Shown: positions 5,355 through 5,708 of the stretch, piece after piece
Layout: every line of letters begins with the position of its first letter
How positions within the stretch are numbered: the stretch's first letter is position 1
Assembly (NCBI GenBank): GCA_000432995.1
Contig: HF972619.1
Span: forward strand, 1-5,708
Length of the DNA: 5,708 nt
Direction of reading: 5' to 3'
Source: Clostridium sp. CAG:1013
GTDB taxonomy: Bacteria > Bacillota > Clostridia > Oscillospirales > Acutalibacteraceae
The notes under the pieces: generated by a model
What the model was told of the DNA's origin: nothing
Seen by the model: the letters and a program-made list of their open reading frames with translations, nothing else
Database searches by the model: none
Position numbers and translations under genes: made by a program

Positions 5355-5708
5355 CCTTCTTTCCGCCAACTTTTACCGGCTGCTGCGAAGTAAGTTATTT
5401 TACGCAGGACTTCTCGGCGCCGCAGGAGTGGAGATCTACACCCTGCTCTCCAAGTACAAGGGGATTCTAAACTGGAATGGCGGTCTGGAGGAAGCCTTTT
5501 TCTTCTACCCCATGCTGGCTGTTTTGGCCATGCCAGCTTTCTGCGGCATCCTTCTGGGCGCGGAATACGCCGATGGAACCCTGCGCAGCAAATTAGCAGC
5601 GGGTATTCCCCGCTGGAAGATCTACACCGCCAACCTGATCCTGGCCGCCGTGGTTTCTCTGGCGTTTTCCGCCGCGGCCATCCTCACCGGGCTGGCCCTG
5701 GGGATCCC
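5347..5708 (+). CDS. ABC-2-type permease, 5' part, truncated by the window end
   Basis: An open frame begins at ATG 5347 inside ATGAGTAA, overlapping the ATPase stop, and stays open to the last base (120 complete codons). The encoded N-terminal part starts with a cytoplasmic amphipathic segment (SANFYRLLRSKLFYAG), a probable first membrane helix around 15-32, a second around 52-72 (rich in F, L, A, M), then the motif GAEYADGTLRSKLAAGIPRWKIY at about 71-93, and a third helix around 94-119. The EY-DGTLR-KL-G--R--IY pattern is typical of BcrB-like and other ABC-2 permeases that carry drug or peptide exporters. It is the membrane partner of the upstream ATPase. The remaining membrane helices lie outside the window, so subfamily and substrate cannot be fixed. 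Confidence 0.9.
   Translation, partial: MSNLLSANFYRLLRSKLFYAGLLGAAGVEIYTLLSKYKGILNWNGGLEEAFFFYPMLAVLAMPAFCGILLGAEYADGTLRSKLAAGIPRWKIYTANLILAAVVSLAFSAAAILTGLALGI

Noticed and set aside
1..5708. CRISPR arrays, tRNA/rRNA genes, insertion sequences, attachment sites
   Set aside because: No regularly spaced repeat-spacer units, no tRNA cloverleaf, no transposase or terminal inverted repeats were found; the four short repeats at 4351-4392 are far too short for CRISPR.

Overview
The window looks like chromosomal DNA from a GC-moderate Gram-positive anaerobe, most likely a Clostridia/Oscillospiraceae-type gut bacterium. This is inferred from strong AGGAGG-type ribosome binding sites, TTGACA-type promoters, a lipoprotein-anchored peptide-binding protein, cofactor-independent phosphoglycerate mutase and a BcrA/LanF-like ABC transporter. 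No species call can be made from the sequence alone. All recognisable genes are on the + strand.

Layout. Bases 1-154 are a non-coding leader containing a perfect 10-bp hairpin directly ahead of a ribosome binding site. Bases 155-1666 encode the glycolytic enzyme GpmI, followed by a strong intrinsic terminator (1688-1716). Bases 1717-1916 are an intergenic region rich in secondary structure, with a probable promoter, competing inverted repeats and a possible Shine-Dalgarno-sequestering leader. Bases 1917-3494 encode an oligopeptide-binding (SBP_bac_5/OppA-like) lipoprotein without any transporter genes beside it, closed by a second intrinsic terminator (3503-3539). A consensus-like promoter (3590-3618) then drives an OmpR/PhoB-family response regulator (3651-4331, GTG start). 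After a 108-base gap come an ABC transporter ATPase (4440-5354) and, overlapping it by 8 bases, the start of an ABC-2-type permease (5347 to the window end, truncated).

How they fit together. GpmI and the binding protein are each bounded by terminators and look like independent units. The response regulator, ATPase and permease form a regulator-plus-efflux/self-protection module of the kind used against antimicrobial peptides. The ATPase has glutamate where most ABC ATPases have the Q-loop glutamine, as in the E-loop of lantibiotic-immunity (LanF) ATPases. The most notable signal in the window lies in the regulator-ATPase gap: four copies of TCTT(T/G)AC in direct orientation, starting 11, 12 and 12 bases apart. 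This is the tandem-repeat geometry bound by OmpR-family regulators, so the array is a strong candidate operator through which this regulator controls the transporter. No histidine kinase is visible; it may lie beyond the window or elsewhere.
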